In this document: in pieces, positions 1-10,814 of the stretch | Layout of the letters: each line of letters opens with the position of its first letter | Position numbering within the stretch: position 1 is the stretch's first letter | Origin: Enterobacteriaceae endosymbiont of Donacia cincticornis | GTDB taxonomy: Bacteria > Pseudomonadota > Gammaproteobacteria > Enterobacterales > Enterobacteriaceae | Length of the DNA: 64,000 nucleotides | Assembly (NCBI RefSeq): GCF_012568845.1 | Contig: NZ_CP046194.1 | Span: forward strand, 126,385 to 190,384 | Reading direction: 5' to 3' | Translations under genes and position numbers: made by a program | The notes under the pieces: model-generated | Told to the model about the DNA's origin: nothing | The model's database searches: none | What the model saw: only the letters and a program-made list of their open reading frames with translations

Positions 1-118
1 TAAAGTAAAAATAGATATTTCTACCAATATTAAAATTCTTATTCCATCTTTAAGAGATGAATCAGATAAAGATGGAATAAGAATTTTAATATTGGTAGAA
101 ATATCTATTTTTACTTTA
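1..118. repeat. Perfect 52-bp inverted repeat (foldback) at the window edge
   Basis: Positions 1-52 are the exact reverse complement of 67-118, with a 14-base loop at 53-66. A second overlapping inverted pair joins 48-90 to 119-161, 43 bp without mismatch. The segment at 119-140 is therefore present three times in alternating orientation, all inside the gyrA reading frame. No other part of the window shows such a structure. A double template switch, an amplification chimera or a contig-end artefact would each produce this pattern. Confidence 0.93.
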
Positions 119-1032
119 ATTAAAATTCTTATTCCATCTTTATCTGATTCATCTCTTAAAGTTTTAATTCCCTGGATCTGTTTTTCTTTTACTAATAAAG
201 CTATTTTTTTTATTAATTTAGCTTTATTTACTTGATAAGGTAATTCATAGATTATGATAGTTTTATAATTCTTTTTTTGATTTTTAATAACTTTAGTACG
301 TCCTCTAAGAAAAATTTTTCCTTTACCTGTAGAATAAGCATTTTTAATACCATTAATACCATAAATAATACCTGATGTAGGAAAATCTGGTCCTGGAATA
401 TAATTCATTAATTCTTTTATAGAAATTTTATTATTATTTATATAAGCTAAACATCCATTAATAACTTCAGTAAGATTATGTGGAGGTATATTAGTTGTCA
501 TACCTACAGCTATTCCTGATGATCCATTTATTAACAAATTAGGTATTTTAGTAGGCATTATTTCAGGAATTTTTTCTGTCCCATCATAATTAAATACATA
601 ATTAACTGTATTTTTTTCTAAATCGTTAGTAATTTCTTGAGATATTTTAGCCATTTTAATTTCTGTATAACGCATAGCAGCAGCTGAATCTCCATCAATA
701 GATCCAAAATTTCCTTGTCCTTTAATTAAAGGATATCTTAATGAAAATGATTGAACTAATCTTACGATTGTATCATATACTGCATTATCACCATGTGGAT
801 GATATTTTCCTATAACATCTCCTACTATTCTAGCCGATTTTTTGTAAGATTTATTCCATGTATTACCTAATATATACATAGCGTATAATATACGTCTATG
901 TACTGGTTTTAATCCATCTCTTACATCAGGTAAAGCTCTTCCTACTATAACTGACATTGCATAATCTAAATAAGAATTTTTTAATTCTTCTTCAATATTA
1001 ATTAATTTTATTTCTTTAGCAAAAGAATTCAT
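1..1032 (-). CDS. gyrA: DNA gyrase subunit A, 5' part (cut by window edge)
   Basis: GyrA is the DNA-cleaving and rejoining subunit of gyrase, which with GyrB introduces negative supercoils. The start ATG at 1030-1032 opens a protein closely matching the enterobacterial N-terminus ([20 protein letters not shown]). The breakage-reunion domain is intact, and the active-site tyrosine is residue 122 in AAAMRYTEI, the same number as in E. coli. The quinolone-determining stretch reads [10 protein letters not shown], so residue 83 is Asn where E. coli has Ser. The reading frame stays open to position 1, but reading leftwards past about position 87 it enters a foldback repeat, and those last ~29 codons are probably not true gyrA sequence. 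Real gyrA sequence appears to reach about [12 protein letters not shown] (compare E. coli VIEVKRDAVGEV). Identity is certain; the left end is not. Confidence 0.95.
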   Translation of the reverse strand, partial: MNSFAKEIKLINIEEELKNSYLDYAMSVIVGRALPDVRDGLKPVHRRILYAMYILGNTWNKSYKKSARIVGDVIGKYHPHGDNAVYDTIVRLVQSFSLRYPLIKGQGNFGSIDGDSAAAMRYTEIKMAKISQEITNDLEKNTVNYVFNYDGTEKIPEIMPTKIPNLLINGSSGIAVGMTTNIPPHNLTEVINGCLAYINNNKISIKELMNYIPGPDFPTSGIIYGINGIKNAYSTGKGKIFLRGRTKVIKNQKKNYKTIIIYELPYQVNKAKLIKKIALLVKEKQIQGIKTLRDESDKDGIRILIKVKIDISTNIKILIPSLSDSSLKDGIRILILVEISIFTL

Positions 1033-1126
1033 GTAAATAAATATCCTTTAAACTTTAATTAAATTAATTTTTTAATTATAAAACTAATAGAATTTATATT
1101 TATTTAAACCTAACTTTTATAAAAAT

Positions 1127-3520
1127 TTAGTTTAAAGTATTATGATTTTCTAATTGTTTAATTTTTTTTTTTGCTTGATTAATAACTTCTTTTGGAATTC
1201 CAGCTAAAGATGCTACAAATAAACCATAATTTTTATTTATTGATCCATTTTTAATTTTATGTAAAAAAACAATAGAATTATTTAATTCTACTGCATTAAA
1301 ATATACATTTTTAATACATTTGTTTGTATTTTTTAAAGTAGTTAGTTCAATATAATTAGTAGCAAATAAAGTAAGTGATTTAATTTTTTTCGCCATATTT
1401 TCTGCACAAGCCCATGCAATTGCTAAACCATCGTGTGTTGAGGTTCCTCTTCCTACTTCATCCATTAAAACTAAACTTTTAGTTGTTGCATTTCTTAAAA
1501 TATTTGCTGTTTCTATCATTTCTACCATAAAAGTAGATAATCCGGAAGAAATATCATCAGTTGATCCTATTCTAGTAAAGATTCTATCTATTGGTCCTAT
1601 AATAGCTTTATCTGCTGGAACATAACTTCCTATATAAGTCATCAAAATAATTAATGCAATTTGTCTCATGTATGTACTTTTACCTCCCATATTTGGTCCT
1701 GTTATTATTAACATACGTTTTTTTTCTGTTAAAAATATATTATTGGGTATAAATGGTAATTTTTTAATATTTTCTACAACAGGATGTCTTGAATTAATTA
1801 AAGATATTCCTATTTTTTTATTGATGATAGGACAAGTATAATTTAATGTTAAAGCACGTTCAGCTAAATTACATAATACATCTAGTTCTGATAAATATAA
1901 TGATAATTTTTGTAAATTACTTAAAAAAGGATTTATATAATAAAATAATTCATTATATAAAGTTTTTTCTAAATTCAATAATTTTTCTTTAGAATAAAAA
2001 ATATCTTTTTGATATTTTTGTAATTCTGGTATTGTATATCTATTACAATTTTTTAAAGTTTGAATTTGAATGTATTTATTTGGTATATTTAATTTATAAT
2101 TTTTATTAATTTGAATGTAATATCCATGAATTGTATTAAAACCTATTTTTAATTTTTCTAATTTTAATAAAATTCGTTCTTTTTTTTCTAAAAAAAATAA
2201 ATATTTTTTGGAATCTTTTGAAAATTTTCTTAATTTATCTAATAAGGGATTATATCCGGTAGCTATCACATTACCATCTTTTAAAGATAATGAAGGGTTT
2301 TTTTTTATTGATTTTATTAATAATTCTTTTAATTTAGTAAATAATCCTAAATTTAAAATTTTTAATTTTATTTCACAAATATCTACAATGTTTAATATTT
2401 TATGAATTTGAGGTAAATAAATTAGTGTATTTCTTAAAGAAACTAAATCATTTGGTTTAGCTGTTTTTAATGATAATCTAGCAATAATTCTTTCAATATC
2501 ATTAATTTTTAATAATTTTTTTTTAAATTTTAAATAGTGTTTTTGTAAAATAGATATATTTTTTTGTCTATTTAAAATAATTTTTATATTTCTTATAGGG
2601 TTATTTAACCATCGTTTTAATAAACGGCTACCCATACTAGTTGTAGTATGATCTAATACTTTAATTAAAGTATTATTATTATTACCAGAAATACTATTAA
2701 TAATTTCTAAATTTTTACGAGTATTTGCATCTAAAATAATATCATTACTATGGTTTTCTAAATAAATATTATTAATATGAGGTAAATATGCTTTTTGAGT
2801 ATCTTGAACATATTGAAGTAAACAACCTGCTGCTTTTATAGCTATCAACGAGTTTTCGATACCAAAACTTTTTAAATTTTTAGTTCCAAACTGCATATTT
2901 AATTTTTGTATAGATGTATTTGTATCAAATTCCCATAATGGTCTACATTGAGTAAATTTTATTTTTTTTATTAAACCCATATTATTAAAATTTTTTGGAT
3001 ATAATAGTTCTGTAGGATTTGTTCTTTGTAGTTCTCCTTCAATTATGTTAATATCCTTATTTTCTATAATTCTGAAATCACCAGAACTAATATTTAATGT
3101 TGCATAACCAAATCCTAATTTTACATCTTGATAAATAGCAGCTAATAAATTATCAACATAATCATTTAATAAAATATCATCACTAACTGTTCCAGGTGTA
3201 ATAATACGAACTATTTTCCTATCCAAAATTTTTTTTTTATATAATAAATTTTTATTTTCTATTTGTTCACAAATAGCTATTGATTCACCTAATTTAATTA
3301 ATTTAGATAAATAATTTTCAACTTTATTAACTGGGATGCCTGCCATAGGAATAGATTTCCCATTAATTTTACCTCTTTTAGTTAATACAATATTTAATAA
3401 TTTAGATGCTTTTTTAGCATCTTGAAAAAACATTTCATAAAAATCTCCTAATCTATAAAACAAAATAATATTAGGATATTGTTTTTTTATTTTTAAATAT
3501 TGTTTTATCATAGGTGTCAT
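1127..3520 (-). CDS. mutS: DNA mismatch repair protein MutS
   Basis: MutS recognises base mismatches and small loops and recruits MutL in an ATP-dependent way. This copy has 797 residues against about 853 in E. coli. The N-terminal mismatch-reading motif is visible as GDFYEMF near residue 26. The ATPase P-loop GPNMGGKST begins at residue 608 and is followed by the [12 protein letters not shown]alker B/signature region. The start at MTPMIKQYL lacks about ten N-terminal residues of the E. coli protein but aligns from TPM onward. The protein stops soon after the ATPase and helix-turn-helix region, so the C-terminal tetramerisation tail is missing. It lies downstream of ybhL on the same strand, 110 bp apart. 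MutL is also in this window, so the MutS-MutL pair is retained. Confidence 0.97.
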   Translation of the reverse strand: MTPMIKQYLKIKKQYPNIILFYRLGDFYEMFFQDAKKASKLLNIVLTKRGKINGKSIPMAGIPVNKVENYLSKLIKLGESIAICEQIENKNLLYKKKILDRKIVRIITPGTVSDDILLNDYVDNLLAAIYQDVKLGFGYATLNISSGDFRIIENKDINIIEGELQRTNPTELLYPKNFNNMGLIKKIKFTQCRPLWEFDTNTSIQKLNMQFGTKNLKSFGIENSLIAIKAAGCLLQYVQDTQKAYLPHINNIYLENHSNDIILDANTRKNLEIINSISGNNNNTLIKVLDHTTTSMGSRLLKRWLNNPIRNIKIILNRQKNISILQKHYLKFKKKLLKINDIERIIARLSLKTAKPNDLVSLRNTLIYLPQIHKILNIVDICEIKLKILNLGLFTKLKELLIKSIKKNPSLSLKDGNVIATGYNPLLDKLRKFSKDSKKYLFFLEKKERILLKLEKLKIGFNTIHGYYIQINKNYKLNIPNKYIQIQTLKNCNRYTIPELQKYQKDIFYSKEKLLNLEKTLYNELFYYINPFLSNLQKLSLYLSELDVLCNLAERALTLNYTCPIINKKIGISLINSRHPVVENIKKLPFIPNNIFLTEKKRMLIITGPNMGGKSTYMRQIALIILMTYIGSYVPADKAIIGPIDRIFTRIGSTDDISSGLSTFMVEMIETANILRNATTKSLVLMDEVGRGTSTHDGLAIAWACAENMAKKIKSLTLFATNYIELTTLKNTNKCIKNVYFNAVELNNSIVFLHKIKNGSINKNYGLFVASLAGIPKEVINQAKKKIKQLENHNTLN

Positions 3521-3630
3521 ATTTTATATTTATGATTTTTAAAAAATATTAGTTACTCATTTTTAAATTTTAATTTATACAAAAGATTTTTTATATAAAT
3601 AATGAAATTTATATTTATATGTAAAAGTTA

Positions 3631-4362
3631 TTATTTATCATCATCATCATTACTAATCATACGTAATATTATAAAAAACAGATTAATAAAATCTAAATAT
3701 AACATAAGTGCACCTAAAATAGCATATCTTCTTAAATTATTTTGATCATGTTCATTTAAACTAATTTTTTTTGCAATATTTTTAAGTTTTTGAGTATCAT
3801 AAGCTATAATTAATGTAAAAAAAATTACACCAAGATAATTTACTATAGATGTTATTAAACTATTTTGTAACCATAAATTTATAAAAGAAGCAACTAATGT
3901 ACCAATAATTCCCATAATAATTATATTACCTAAATTAGTTAAATCTTTTTTAGTAACAAAACCCCAAATACACATAATTAAAAAAGTTAATGATGTAGTA
4001 ATAAATGTTGTAAAAATAGCATTTTGATTATATACAGAAAATATTCCAGCCGTTGTAAATCCTGTTAAACAAGAATAAAACATAAATAATGTAGTTAATG
4101 TTTTTCCAGATAATTGATTTATCAAACTAGAAATGATAAAAACTAATATAAATTGTATAAAACAAATACTTAATAAAAAATATTTATTATTTAATAAATA
4201 ATTTGTAATCTGTACAGTATTAGATATATACCAAGCAATAAATGCAGTCAAAAATAAGCCACAAGACATCCATCCATATACTTTACGAAAATACTTTTGT
4301 ATATAATAACGTTTTTCTTTCTTTAATAAAGTAGTACTTTTAAAATTTGGATATTCTATCAT
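3631..4362 (-). CDS. ybhL: Inner-membrane protein YbhL (BI-1/YccA family)
   Basis: This is a multi-pass membrane protein of the Bax-inhibitor-1/TMBIM family with about seven hydrophobic helices over residues 30-235. Its role in bacteria is not settled; some relatives act as pH-gated calcium leak channels. Diagnostic stretches resemble E. coli YbhL more than YccA: KVYGWMSCGLFLTAFIAWY near the N-terminus, AYDTQKLKN, and YAILGALMLYLDFINLF near the end, including the acidic residues typical of the family. Length 243 against 234 in E. coli. The tail ends in an acidic NDDDDK. It is divergent from rsmH, with 138 bp between them that should hold both promoters. Confidence 0.9.
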   Translation of the reverse strand: MIEYPNFKSTTLLKKEKRYYIQKYFRKVYGWMSCGLFLTAFIAWYISNTVQITNYLLNNKYFLLSICFIQFILVFIISSLINQLSGKTLTTLFMFYSCLTGFTTAGIFSVYNQNAIFTTFITTSLTFLIMCIWGFVTKKDLTNLGNIIIMGIIGTLVASFINLWLQNSLITSIVNYLGVIFFTLIIAYDTQKLKNIAKKISLNEHDQNNLRRYAILGALMLYLDFINLFFIILRMISNDDDDK

Positions 4363-4500
4363 AAATATTACCTTTTAAAAATTTAACCAAATTTTTAAAT
4401 AAATATTAATTTATATTAAAAATATTTTAATTATAAATCGCTATATTATAATATATAATACATTAATTATACAATATTTAATTAAATTAAATGTCATATA

Positions 4501-5424
4501 ATGAGTCATATTCCAGTTTTACTAAAAGAATCTATTAATAGTTTAAATATTAAAAAAAATGGAACATATATAGATGCAACATATGGTTGTGGAGGACATA
4601 CAAAATTAATTTTATCTAAATTAAATAATCAAGGAAAAATTTATGCAATAGATCGTGATAGAAAAACATTATTAAAATATCAAATTTTAGATAAAAGAAT
4701 TATTTATATTAATGATAATTTTTCAAATTTACAAAAATTATTTAATAATAAAAGAGGTATAATAGATGGTATTTTATTTGATTTAGGTATTTCTTCATTT
4801 CAATTAGATAATCCTAAAAGAGGATTTTCTTACATGTTGAACGGTCCATTAGATATGCGTATAAATCAAAATGAAAAAATTACTGCTTATGATTTACTAA
4901 AAAATATAAATGTAAAAAAATTGTCAGAAATATTAAAAATATATGGTGAAGAAAAATTTCATAAAAAAATAGCATATAATATTAAAAAATATATATCTAA
5001 TAATAAATTAAATAATACACATGATTTATCTTCAATAATATCTATAGTTAGTAAAAGAAATAAATTTAAACATCCAGCAAAAAGATCTTTTCAAGCTATA
5101 AGAATTTTTTTAAATAAAGAAATAGAAGAATTAAAAAAAGGATTAGATATTTCATTAAAACTCTTAAAAACAGGAGGAATTATGTCAATAATTAGTTTTC
5201 ATTCTTTAGAAGATAGAATTATAAAATTATTTATGAAAAAACATAGTTCTTATCAAAATCAAATTAATAAATTACCTTTAACAGATAAACAAATGAATAT
5301 TTTTTATTCTAGAAATAAAAAATTAACATTAAAAATTATTGGTAAAATTTTCCCTAAAAAAAATGAAATTTTAAAAAATTTAAGATCTAGAAGTGCAATA
5401 TTACGTATTGCACAAAAAATATAA
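4501..5424 (+). CDS. rsmH: 16S rRNA (cytosine-1402-N4)-methyltransferase RsmH
   Basis: RsmH (MraW) methylates N4 of C1402 in the 16S rRNA P-site using S-adenosylmethionine. The SAM-binding motif ATYGCGGHTKLIL lies around residues 27-39, and the family stretches FDLGISSFQLD and SFHSLEDR are present. Length 307 against 313 in E. coli. It is the first gene of the reduced dcw cluster; mraZ, normally upstream, is absent. The next gene is murE after only 55 bp, where ftsL and ftsI lie in E. coli, so about 2 kb has been deleted cleanly. Confidence 0.97.
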   Translation: MSHIPVLLKESINSLNIKKNGTYIDATYGCGGHTKLILSKLNNQGKIYAIDRDRKTLLKYQILDKRIIYINDNFSNLQKLFNNKRGIIDGILFDLGISSFQLDNPKRGFSYMLNGPLDMRINQNEKITAYDLLKNINVKKLSEILKIYGEEKFHKKIAYNIKKYISNNKLNNTHDLSSIISIVSKRNKFKHPAKRSFQAIRIFLNKEIEELKKGLDISLKLLKTGGIMSIISFHSLEDRIIKLFMKKHSSYQNQINKLPLTDKQMNIFYSRNKKLTLKIIGKIFPKKNEILKNLRSRSAILRIAQKI

Positions 5425-5479
5425 AAAATAGCAGTTTTATATAGATATATATAAATTACTTTATATTAAGGGTTTATCA

Positions 5480-6985
5480 TTGAGTCAATCTTTGTTTAGC
5501 TTAAAAAAATTATTAAATAATTATATTCAAAATAATTTAATAAAAAATATTTTAATAAATAAAATTGTTTTAGATAGTAGAAAAATTAAGGGTAAAAATT
5601 GTTTATTTATAGCGGTTAAAGGAGATAAATATGATGGTAAAAATTTTATAAAACAGGCCCTCTCAAAAAAAGTTGTAGCAATATTAACATATTCTGATGA
5701 AAAAATATTACCTTATACTATACAAATTAAAAAAAATATACCCATTATTTATTTACCAAATTTACGTAAACAAATTTCATATATTGCAGGTAGATTATAT
5801 AATCATCCAAGTAAAAAAATTCCTATAATAGGTATTACTGGTACTAATGGGAAAACAAGTATAACACATTTTTTAATGCAATGGTTTAAATTATTAGGTT
5901 ATAAACCAGCTATTTTAAGTACTATAGGAAATGGTTTTTATAAAAATTTAATTAGAACAAATAATACAACTGATTCTGCTGTAGAAATACAATCTACATT
6001 AAAAAAATTTATAGATAAAAAAGCAAATATTGTTATTATGGAGGTTTCATCACATGGATTAAATCAATTTAGAGTAGCTAATATAATATTTTCTATTGGC
6101 ATTTTTACAAATTTAACAAGAGATCATTTAGATTATCATATTAATATGAAAAATTATGAATTATCTAAATGGAAATTTTTTTCTACTCATAAGGTAGAAA
6201 AAAAAATTATAAATATCGATGATAATATAGGATTAAAATGGTGTAAAAAATTATCTAATGTTACAGTTATTACAACTAAATTAAAAAATTTATTATATAA
6301 ATCAAATTTTTATATATATATAAAAAAAATAATTTATTTATCTAACCATACTATTATTAAATTTAATTCTATTTGGGGTAACGGAAAAATAAAAATAAAT
6401 TTGATTGGATATTTTAACGTAATAAATATTATATTATGTATGGCTACATTATTAAATTTAAATTTTCCTTTAAAAAAATTAATAAAAACAGCTTCAAAAA
6501 TATTTCCTATTCAAGGAAGAATGCAAAAAATTTTTTTTAAAAAAAAATATACCAATATAATAATTGATTATGCTCATACTCCTGATGCACTTAAAAATGT
6601 ATTATTAACTCTTAAATTAAATACTAAAGGTAAAATATGGTGTATTTTTGGATGTGGAGGCGAAAGAGATATAGGGAAAAGATCAATGATGGGATATATA
6701 GCTACAAAATATGCTAATGTTATAATTTTAACTACTGATAATCCTAGAAAAGAAAATATTAATAATATTATAGATGACATAAAAAAAGGATGTATTACAT
6801 TAAAAAATGTTCATATTATTTTAAATAGAAGAAGAGCTATTTCTTATGCTATATCTCATGCAGTAAAAATAGATACTATTTTAGTAGCAGGTAAAGGACA
6901 TGAAAATTATCAAATTATAGGAAATAAAATTTTTGATTATTCAGATTTTAATGTAATTCAAAAAATATTAAAAAATATAAAATGA
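5480..6985 (+). CDS. murE: UDP-MurNAc-L-Ala-D-Glu:meso-DAP ligase MurE (TTG start)
   Basis: MurE adds the third residue of the peptidoglycan stem peptide in the cytoplasm. The ATP-binding loop ITGTNGKTS is near residue 118, and the DNPR motif that selects meso-diaminopimelate is present as TTDNPRKEN, so a Gram-negative type peptidoglycan is predicted. The start codon is TTG at 5480-5482, preceded by an AAGGG ribosome-binding site seven bases upstream. The next in-frame Met is more than 100 residues downstream, well inside the conserved domain, and the preceding residues match the MurE N-terminal domain, so TTG is the best choice. Length 501 against 495 in E. coli. It overlaps murF by four bases (ATGA), indicating translational coupling. 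Confidence 0.96.
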   Translation: MSQSLFSLKKLLNNYIQNNLIKNILINKIVLDSRKIKGKNCLFIAVKGDKYDGKNFIKQALSKKVVAILTYSDEKILPYTIQIKKNIPIIYLPNLRKQISYIAGRLYNHPSKKIPIIGITGTNGKTSITHFLMQWFKLLGYKPAILSTIGNGFYKNLIRTNNTTDSAVEIQSTLKKFIDKKANIVIMEVSSHGLNQFRVANIIFSIGIFTNLTRDHLDYHINMKNYELSKWKFFSTHKVEKKIINIDDNIGLKWCKKLSNVTVITTKLKNLLYKSNFYIYIKKIIYLSNHTIIKFNSIWGNGKIKINLIGYFNVINIILCMATLLNLNFPLKKLIKTASKIFPIQGRMQKIFFKKKYTNIIIDYAHTPDALKNVLLTLKLNTKGKIWCIFGCGGERDIGKRSMMGYIATKYANVIILTTDNPRKENINNIIDDIKKGCITLKNVHIILNRRRAISYAISHAVKIDTILVAGKGHENYQIIGNKIFDYSDFNVIQKILKNIK

Positions 6986-8352
6986 ATAAATTAATTAGTT
7001 TAAAAAAATTATCACAAATAGTACATGGTAAATTAATTGGTAATGATATTAAAATATTAAATTTTTCTATAAGTAGTAAAAAAATTAAACAACATTGTAT
7101 TTTTATTGCTATTTGTGGTAATAAATTTGATGGACATTATTTTATTAATGATGCCATTAAAAATGGGGCATTAGCTATTTTAGTAAATAGATATATCAAT
7201 ATTAATATTCCTCAAATTATTGTAATAGATACTACTATAGGATTAGCTCAAATAAGTTTATGGAAAAGAATGAAATTTAAAAATAATGTAATTGGTATTA
7301 CTGGATCATCAGGTAAAACATCAGTTAAAGAAATGACTGTATCTATTTTAAAAAATAAAGATAAAACAATTTTTACTAAAAAAAATATGAATAACCATAT
7401 CGGTGTCCCTTTAACTTTATTAAGATTAAAAAATCAATATAAATATGCTGTAATTGAAATTGGAGGAAATCAAATTAATGATATTTCCTATATTACTAAT
7501 TTGGTAAAACCTGATATTGCATTAATTAATAATATATCAGAAGCACATTTAGAAGGTTTTAAATCTTTAAAAAATATTATTAAAAATAAAAGTGATATTT
7601 TCAAATATTTAAAAAAAAAAGGAACTGCAATTATTAATTATGATGATAAAAATCAAAAAAATATCTTTGAAAAATTAAGTAATGATAAGAACATTTTAAC
7701 TTTTTCTTTACAAAATAATAAAGCAAATTTCTTTGCTAAAAATATAATAATATTACCTAATCGAATTAAATTTTTATTAATTTCACCTATAGGTGAAATA
7801 TTAATTAAGTTATTCCTTATAGGAGGCGGAAAACATAATATTAATAATGCATTAGCATCAGCAGCATTATCATTTTCTGTAGGAGCAACTTTAGAAGATA
7901 TAGCAAATGGATTAAAAAAATTTAAATCTATTAAAGGAAGAATGTATCCTATTATTATTGATCGCAATAAACTTATTATAAATGATGCATATAATGCTAA
8001 TCCAAATTCAGTAAACATAGCTATTAATATTTTAAAAAATTTTTCTGGTAAAAAATTTTTAGTTATTGGAGATATGTTAGAATTAGGTATTTATAGTATT
8101 TTTTATCATAAAAAAATAAAAGAACTAACTTTAAATTCTAATATAGATTATATCTTCAGTATTGGTAATTATAGTTATTTTTCTACTAAAGATAATATAA
8201 AAGCACAACATTTTTTTAAAAAAAAATTACTAATAGATAAATTATTTTTAATGATTAAAAATCTTGATCATTATACTATTTTATTTAAAGGATCTCGTAA
8301 AAATAAAATAGAAATATTAATTAAAATGTTATTGGAGAAATTAAAATGTTAA
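6982..8352 (+). CDS. murF: UDP-MurNAc-tripeptide:D-Ala-D-Ala ligase MurF
   Basis: MurF attaches the D-Ala-D-Ala dipeptide, completing the UDP-MurNAc-pentapeptide. The Mur-ligase ATP loop is ITGSSGKTSVKEM near residue 110, followed by the central signature NMNNHIGVPLTLL and the C-terminal domain stretch NDAYNANPNS. Length 456 against 452 in E. coli. Its ATG overlaps the murE stop, and its own end overlaps mraY by seven bases, so murE-murF-mraY form a tightly coupled unit. DdlB, which makes its dipeptide substrate, is encoded at the end of the same cluster. Confidence 0.97.
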   Translation: MNKLISLKKLSQIVHGKLIGNDIKILNFSISSKKIKQHCIFIAICGNKFDGHYFINDAIKNGALAILVNRYININIPQIIVIDTTIGLAQISLWKRMKFKNNVIGITGSSGKTSVKEMTVSILKNKDKTIFTKKNMNNHIGVPLTLLRLKNQYKYAVIEIGGNQINDISYITNLVKPDIALINNISEAHLEGFKSLKNIIKNKSDIFKYLKKKGTAIINYDDKNQKNIFEKLSNDKNILTFSLQNNKANFFAKNIIILPNRIKFLLISPIGEILIKLFLIGGGKHNINNALASAALSFSVGATLEDIANGLKKFKSIKGRMYPIIIDRNKLIINDAYNANPNSVNIAINILKNFSGKKFLVIGDMLELGIYSIFYHKKIKELTLNSNIDYIFSIGNYSYFSTKDNIKAQHFFKKKLLIDKLFLMIKNLDHYTILFKGSRKNKIEILIKMLLEKLKC

Positions 8353-9428
8353 TAATAATATTTACATATTTTAAAAATTATTTAAAATATGTAAATTTTT
8401 TTTTAATAAATTTTAAAATACGTTCTATAATGACATTTATAACATCATTTAATATTACATTTTTTTTAATTCCAATTTTTATTAAGTATTTTTATAAAAA
8501 AAAAATTTCTCAAGTAATTAGGGAAAATGGACCAATTACACATTTTGTTAAAAAAAAAACTCCTACTATGGGAGGAATAATTATATTATTATCTATTTTT
8601 ATTTCTGTAATATTTTGGTCAGATTTATCTAATAAATATATTTTATATATATTGTTTATAACATTTTTATATTTTATAATTGGTTTGATAGATGATTTTT
8701 ATAAAATTATTTTAAAAAATTCAATAGGATTAACTGCTTATAAAAAATTATTTTTACAATTGATTACTAATATTTTTTTTACATTATTTATGTTTATAAA
8801 TAATAAAAAAGAATTATATATAAGATTTATTATACCTTTTACACATAAAATTATTAAATATAATTTAAATATTATTTTGTATATAATAATATATTCTTTC
8901 ATTATAATAATAATTAGTAATTCTGTAAATTTAACTGATGGATTAGATGGTTTAGCAATTATGCCTGTTATTTTTGTTTCTTTAGGTTTAACTTGTTTAT
9001 CTTATTGTACAGGAAATATATATTTTTCTACATATTTTAATTTTGTTTATATAAAAAATTCTAAAGAACTAATAATTATTTGTTTATCTATAATTGGTTC
9101 TGGATTAGCATTTTTATGGTATAATACTTATCCTGCAAAGATTTTTATGGGAGATGTAGGTTCACTATCTTTAGGTTGTATGATTTCAATGATAGCAATT
9201 CTTATAAAACAAGAATTTTTATTTTTTATTATGTGTGGTATATTTGTTATTGAATCTTTTTCAGTTATTATCCAATGCATAAAATTTAGATATACTAAAA
9301 AAAGATTTTTTTTAATGGCTCCTCTACATCATCATTATGAATTAAAAGGGATCCCAGAACCTTGTATTATTACTAGATTTTGGATTGTTTCATTAATATT
9401 AATATTACTTACTTTTATGATAATATAA
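8346..9428 (+). CDS. mraY: Phospho-MurNAc-pentapeptide translocase MraY
   Basis: MraY transfers phospho-MurNAc-pentapeptide to undecaprenyl phosphate, making lipid I in the inner membrane. It has 360 residues, the same as E. coli, with about ten hydrophobic helices. Conserved cytoplasmic motifs are all visible: TPTMGG near residue 74, the acidic IGLIDDFYK, SVNLTDGLDGLA, FMGDVGSL, and the C-terminal MAPLHHHYELKG. The start overlaps the end of murF, with a GGAG ribosome-binding site inside murF. Confidence 0.97.
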   Translation: MLIIIFTYFKNYLKYVNFFLINFKIRSIMTFITSFNITFFLIPIFIKYFYKKKISQVIRENGPITHFVKKKTPTMGGIIILLSIFISVIFWSDLSNKYILYILFITFLYFIIGLIDDFYKIILKNSIGLTAYKKLFLQLITNIFFTLFMFINNKKELYIRFIIPFTHKIIKYNLNIILYIIIYSFIIIIISNSVNLTDGLDGLAIMPVIFVSLGLTCLSYCTGNIYFSTYFNFVYIKNSKELIIICLSIIGSGLAFLWYNTYPAKIFMGDVGSLSLGCMISMIAILIKQEFLFFIMCGIFVIESFSVIIQCIKFRYTKKRFFLMAPLHHHYELKGIPEPCIITRFWIVSLILILLTFMII

Positions 9429-9446
9429 TATTTAATAGTATAAAAA

Positions 9447-10781
9447 ATGAATAAAAAAATACTTATTATAGGTTTAGGTATAACAGGTTTATCTTGTTTA
9501 AATTTTTTTTTAAAAAAAAAAATTATCCCATTTGTTATGGATAAACGTAAAGATCGTAAATTAATAAAAAAAATACCTTTATATGTACCATATTATCTTG
9601 GTTCTTTAAATAAGAATTGGATACTTAGTTCTCAACTAATTATTTTAAGTCCTGGTATATCAATATTTAATCATTTTATATTAGAAGCTCAAAAAAAAAA
9701 TATTGAAATTATAGGAGACATAGAATTATTTGCTCGTTATAATACTACTCCTTTAATAGCCGTAACAGGTACAAATGGAAAAAGTACTGTAACTAATATG
9801 ATTGCTCATATCATGAAAAAAAATAATTTCCGGGTTAGTGTAGGAGGTAATAATGGTTACCCAGTAATGAATTTATTATCTTTTAAAAGAGATTTTTATA
9901 TTTTAGAAATATCTAGTTTCCAATTAGAAACAATTAAAAAATTAAATATATATATTGCTATAATTCTAAATATTTCACAAGATCATATGGATAGATATCC
10001 TTTAGGTATAGAACAATATCGTGATTTTAAATTACGTATTTATAAAAATGCTAATATTTGCATATATAATGCTGATGACATATTATGTCATCCTAAAAAA
10101 TTTTATAATGGGAAAAAATATATTACATTTGGTAAAATTTTAGGTAAATATAATTTATCTTTTGATAAAGAACAAGTTTATTTAAAAATAAATAATAAAA
10201 AAATATTTAATTTTAATAAAACTAAATTAGTTGGTATCCATAATTATTTAAATTCTTTAGCTGTATTAGCTGTTATAGATATATTAAAAATTTCTAAAAA
10301 AAATTTTTTTAAAGAAATTAATAATTATAAAAATATGGATCATACGTTACAAATAATTCATAAAGAAAATGGGGTAATCTGGATTAATGATTCAAAATCA
10401 ACTAATGTTAATAGTACAAAAGCTGCTTTAGAATATTTACATAAAAAAAAAAGGATTTGGTTATTTTTAGGAGGTTATGACAAACATTGTAATTTATATT
10501 TATTACAAAAATACTTACAGAAAAAAGATAATATAAAAATTATTTGTTTTGGTAAATCAAGTAAAAAAATACTATCTATTGATAGTAGAGCAATAATAGT
10601 TAAGACAATATATGAAGGAATAAAAAAAATTATTAAATTGATAAAATTTGGAGATATTGTATTATTATCTCCAGCATGTTCTAGTATTGATCAATTTAAA
10701 AATTTCAAGCATCGTGGAAATGAATTTATTAAATTAGTAAAAAAAATACATAAGTGTAATAATTTTATAAAAAAATTATAA
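9447..10781 (+). CDS. murD: UDP-MurNAc-L-Ala:D-Glu ligase MurD
   Basis: MurD adds D-glutamate, the second stem-peptide residue. The N-terminal nucleotide-sugar domain starts with IIGLGITGLS. The ATP loop is AVTGTNGKSTVTNM near residue 108, and the C-terminal domain keeps WINDSKSTN and LSPACSSIDQFKNF. Length 444 against 438 in E. coli. In E. coli ftsW separates murD and murG; here only 33 bp lie between them, so ftsW has been lost at this locus. Confidence 0.97.
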   Translation: MNKKILIIGLGITGLSCLNFFLKKKIIPFVMDKRKDRKLIKKIPLYVPYYLGSLNKNWILSSQLIILSPGISIFNHFILEAQKKNIEIIGDIELFARYNTTPLIAVTGTNGKSTVTNMIAHIMKKNNFRVSVGGNNGYPVMNLLSFKRDFYILEISSFQLETIKKLNIYIAIILNISQDHMDRYPLGIEQYRDFKLRIYKNANICIYNADDILCHPKKFYNGKKYITFGKILGKYNLSFDKEQVYLKINNKKIFNFNKTKLVGIHNYLNSLAVLAVIDILKISKKNFFKEINNYKNMDHTLQIIHKENGVIWINDSKSTNVNSTKAALEYLHKKKRIWLFLGGYDKHCNLYLLQKYLQKKDNIKIICFGKSSKKILSIDSRAIIVKTIYEGIKKIIKLIKFGDIVLLSPACSSIDQFKNFKHRGNEFIKLVKKIHKCNNFIKKL

Positions 10782-10814
10782 TTTTAGATATTTTATATAT
10801 TAAATTTTAATAAA

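Noticed and set aside
7653..8018. 121-codon open frame on the minus strand inside murF
   Set aside because: It is fully antisense to the conserved C-terminal half of MurF and shows no family motif; an A/T-rich antisense frame.
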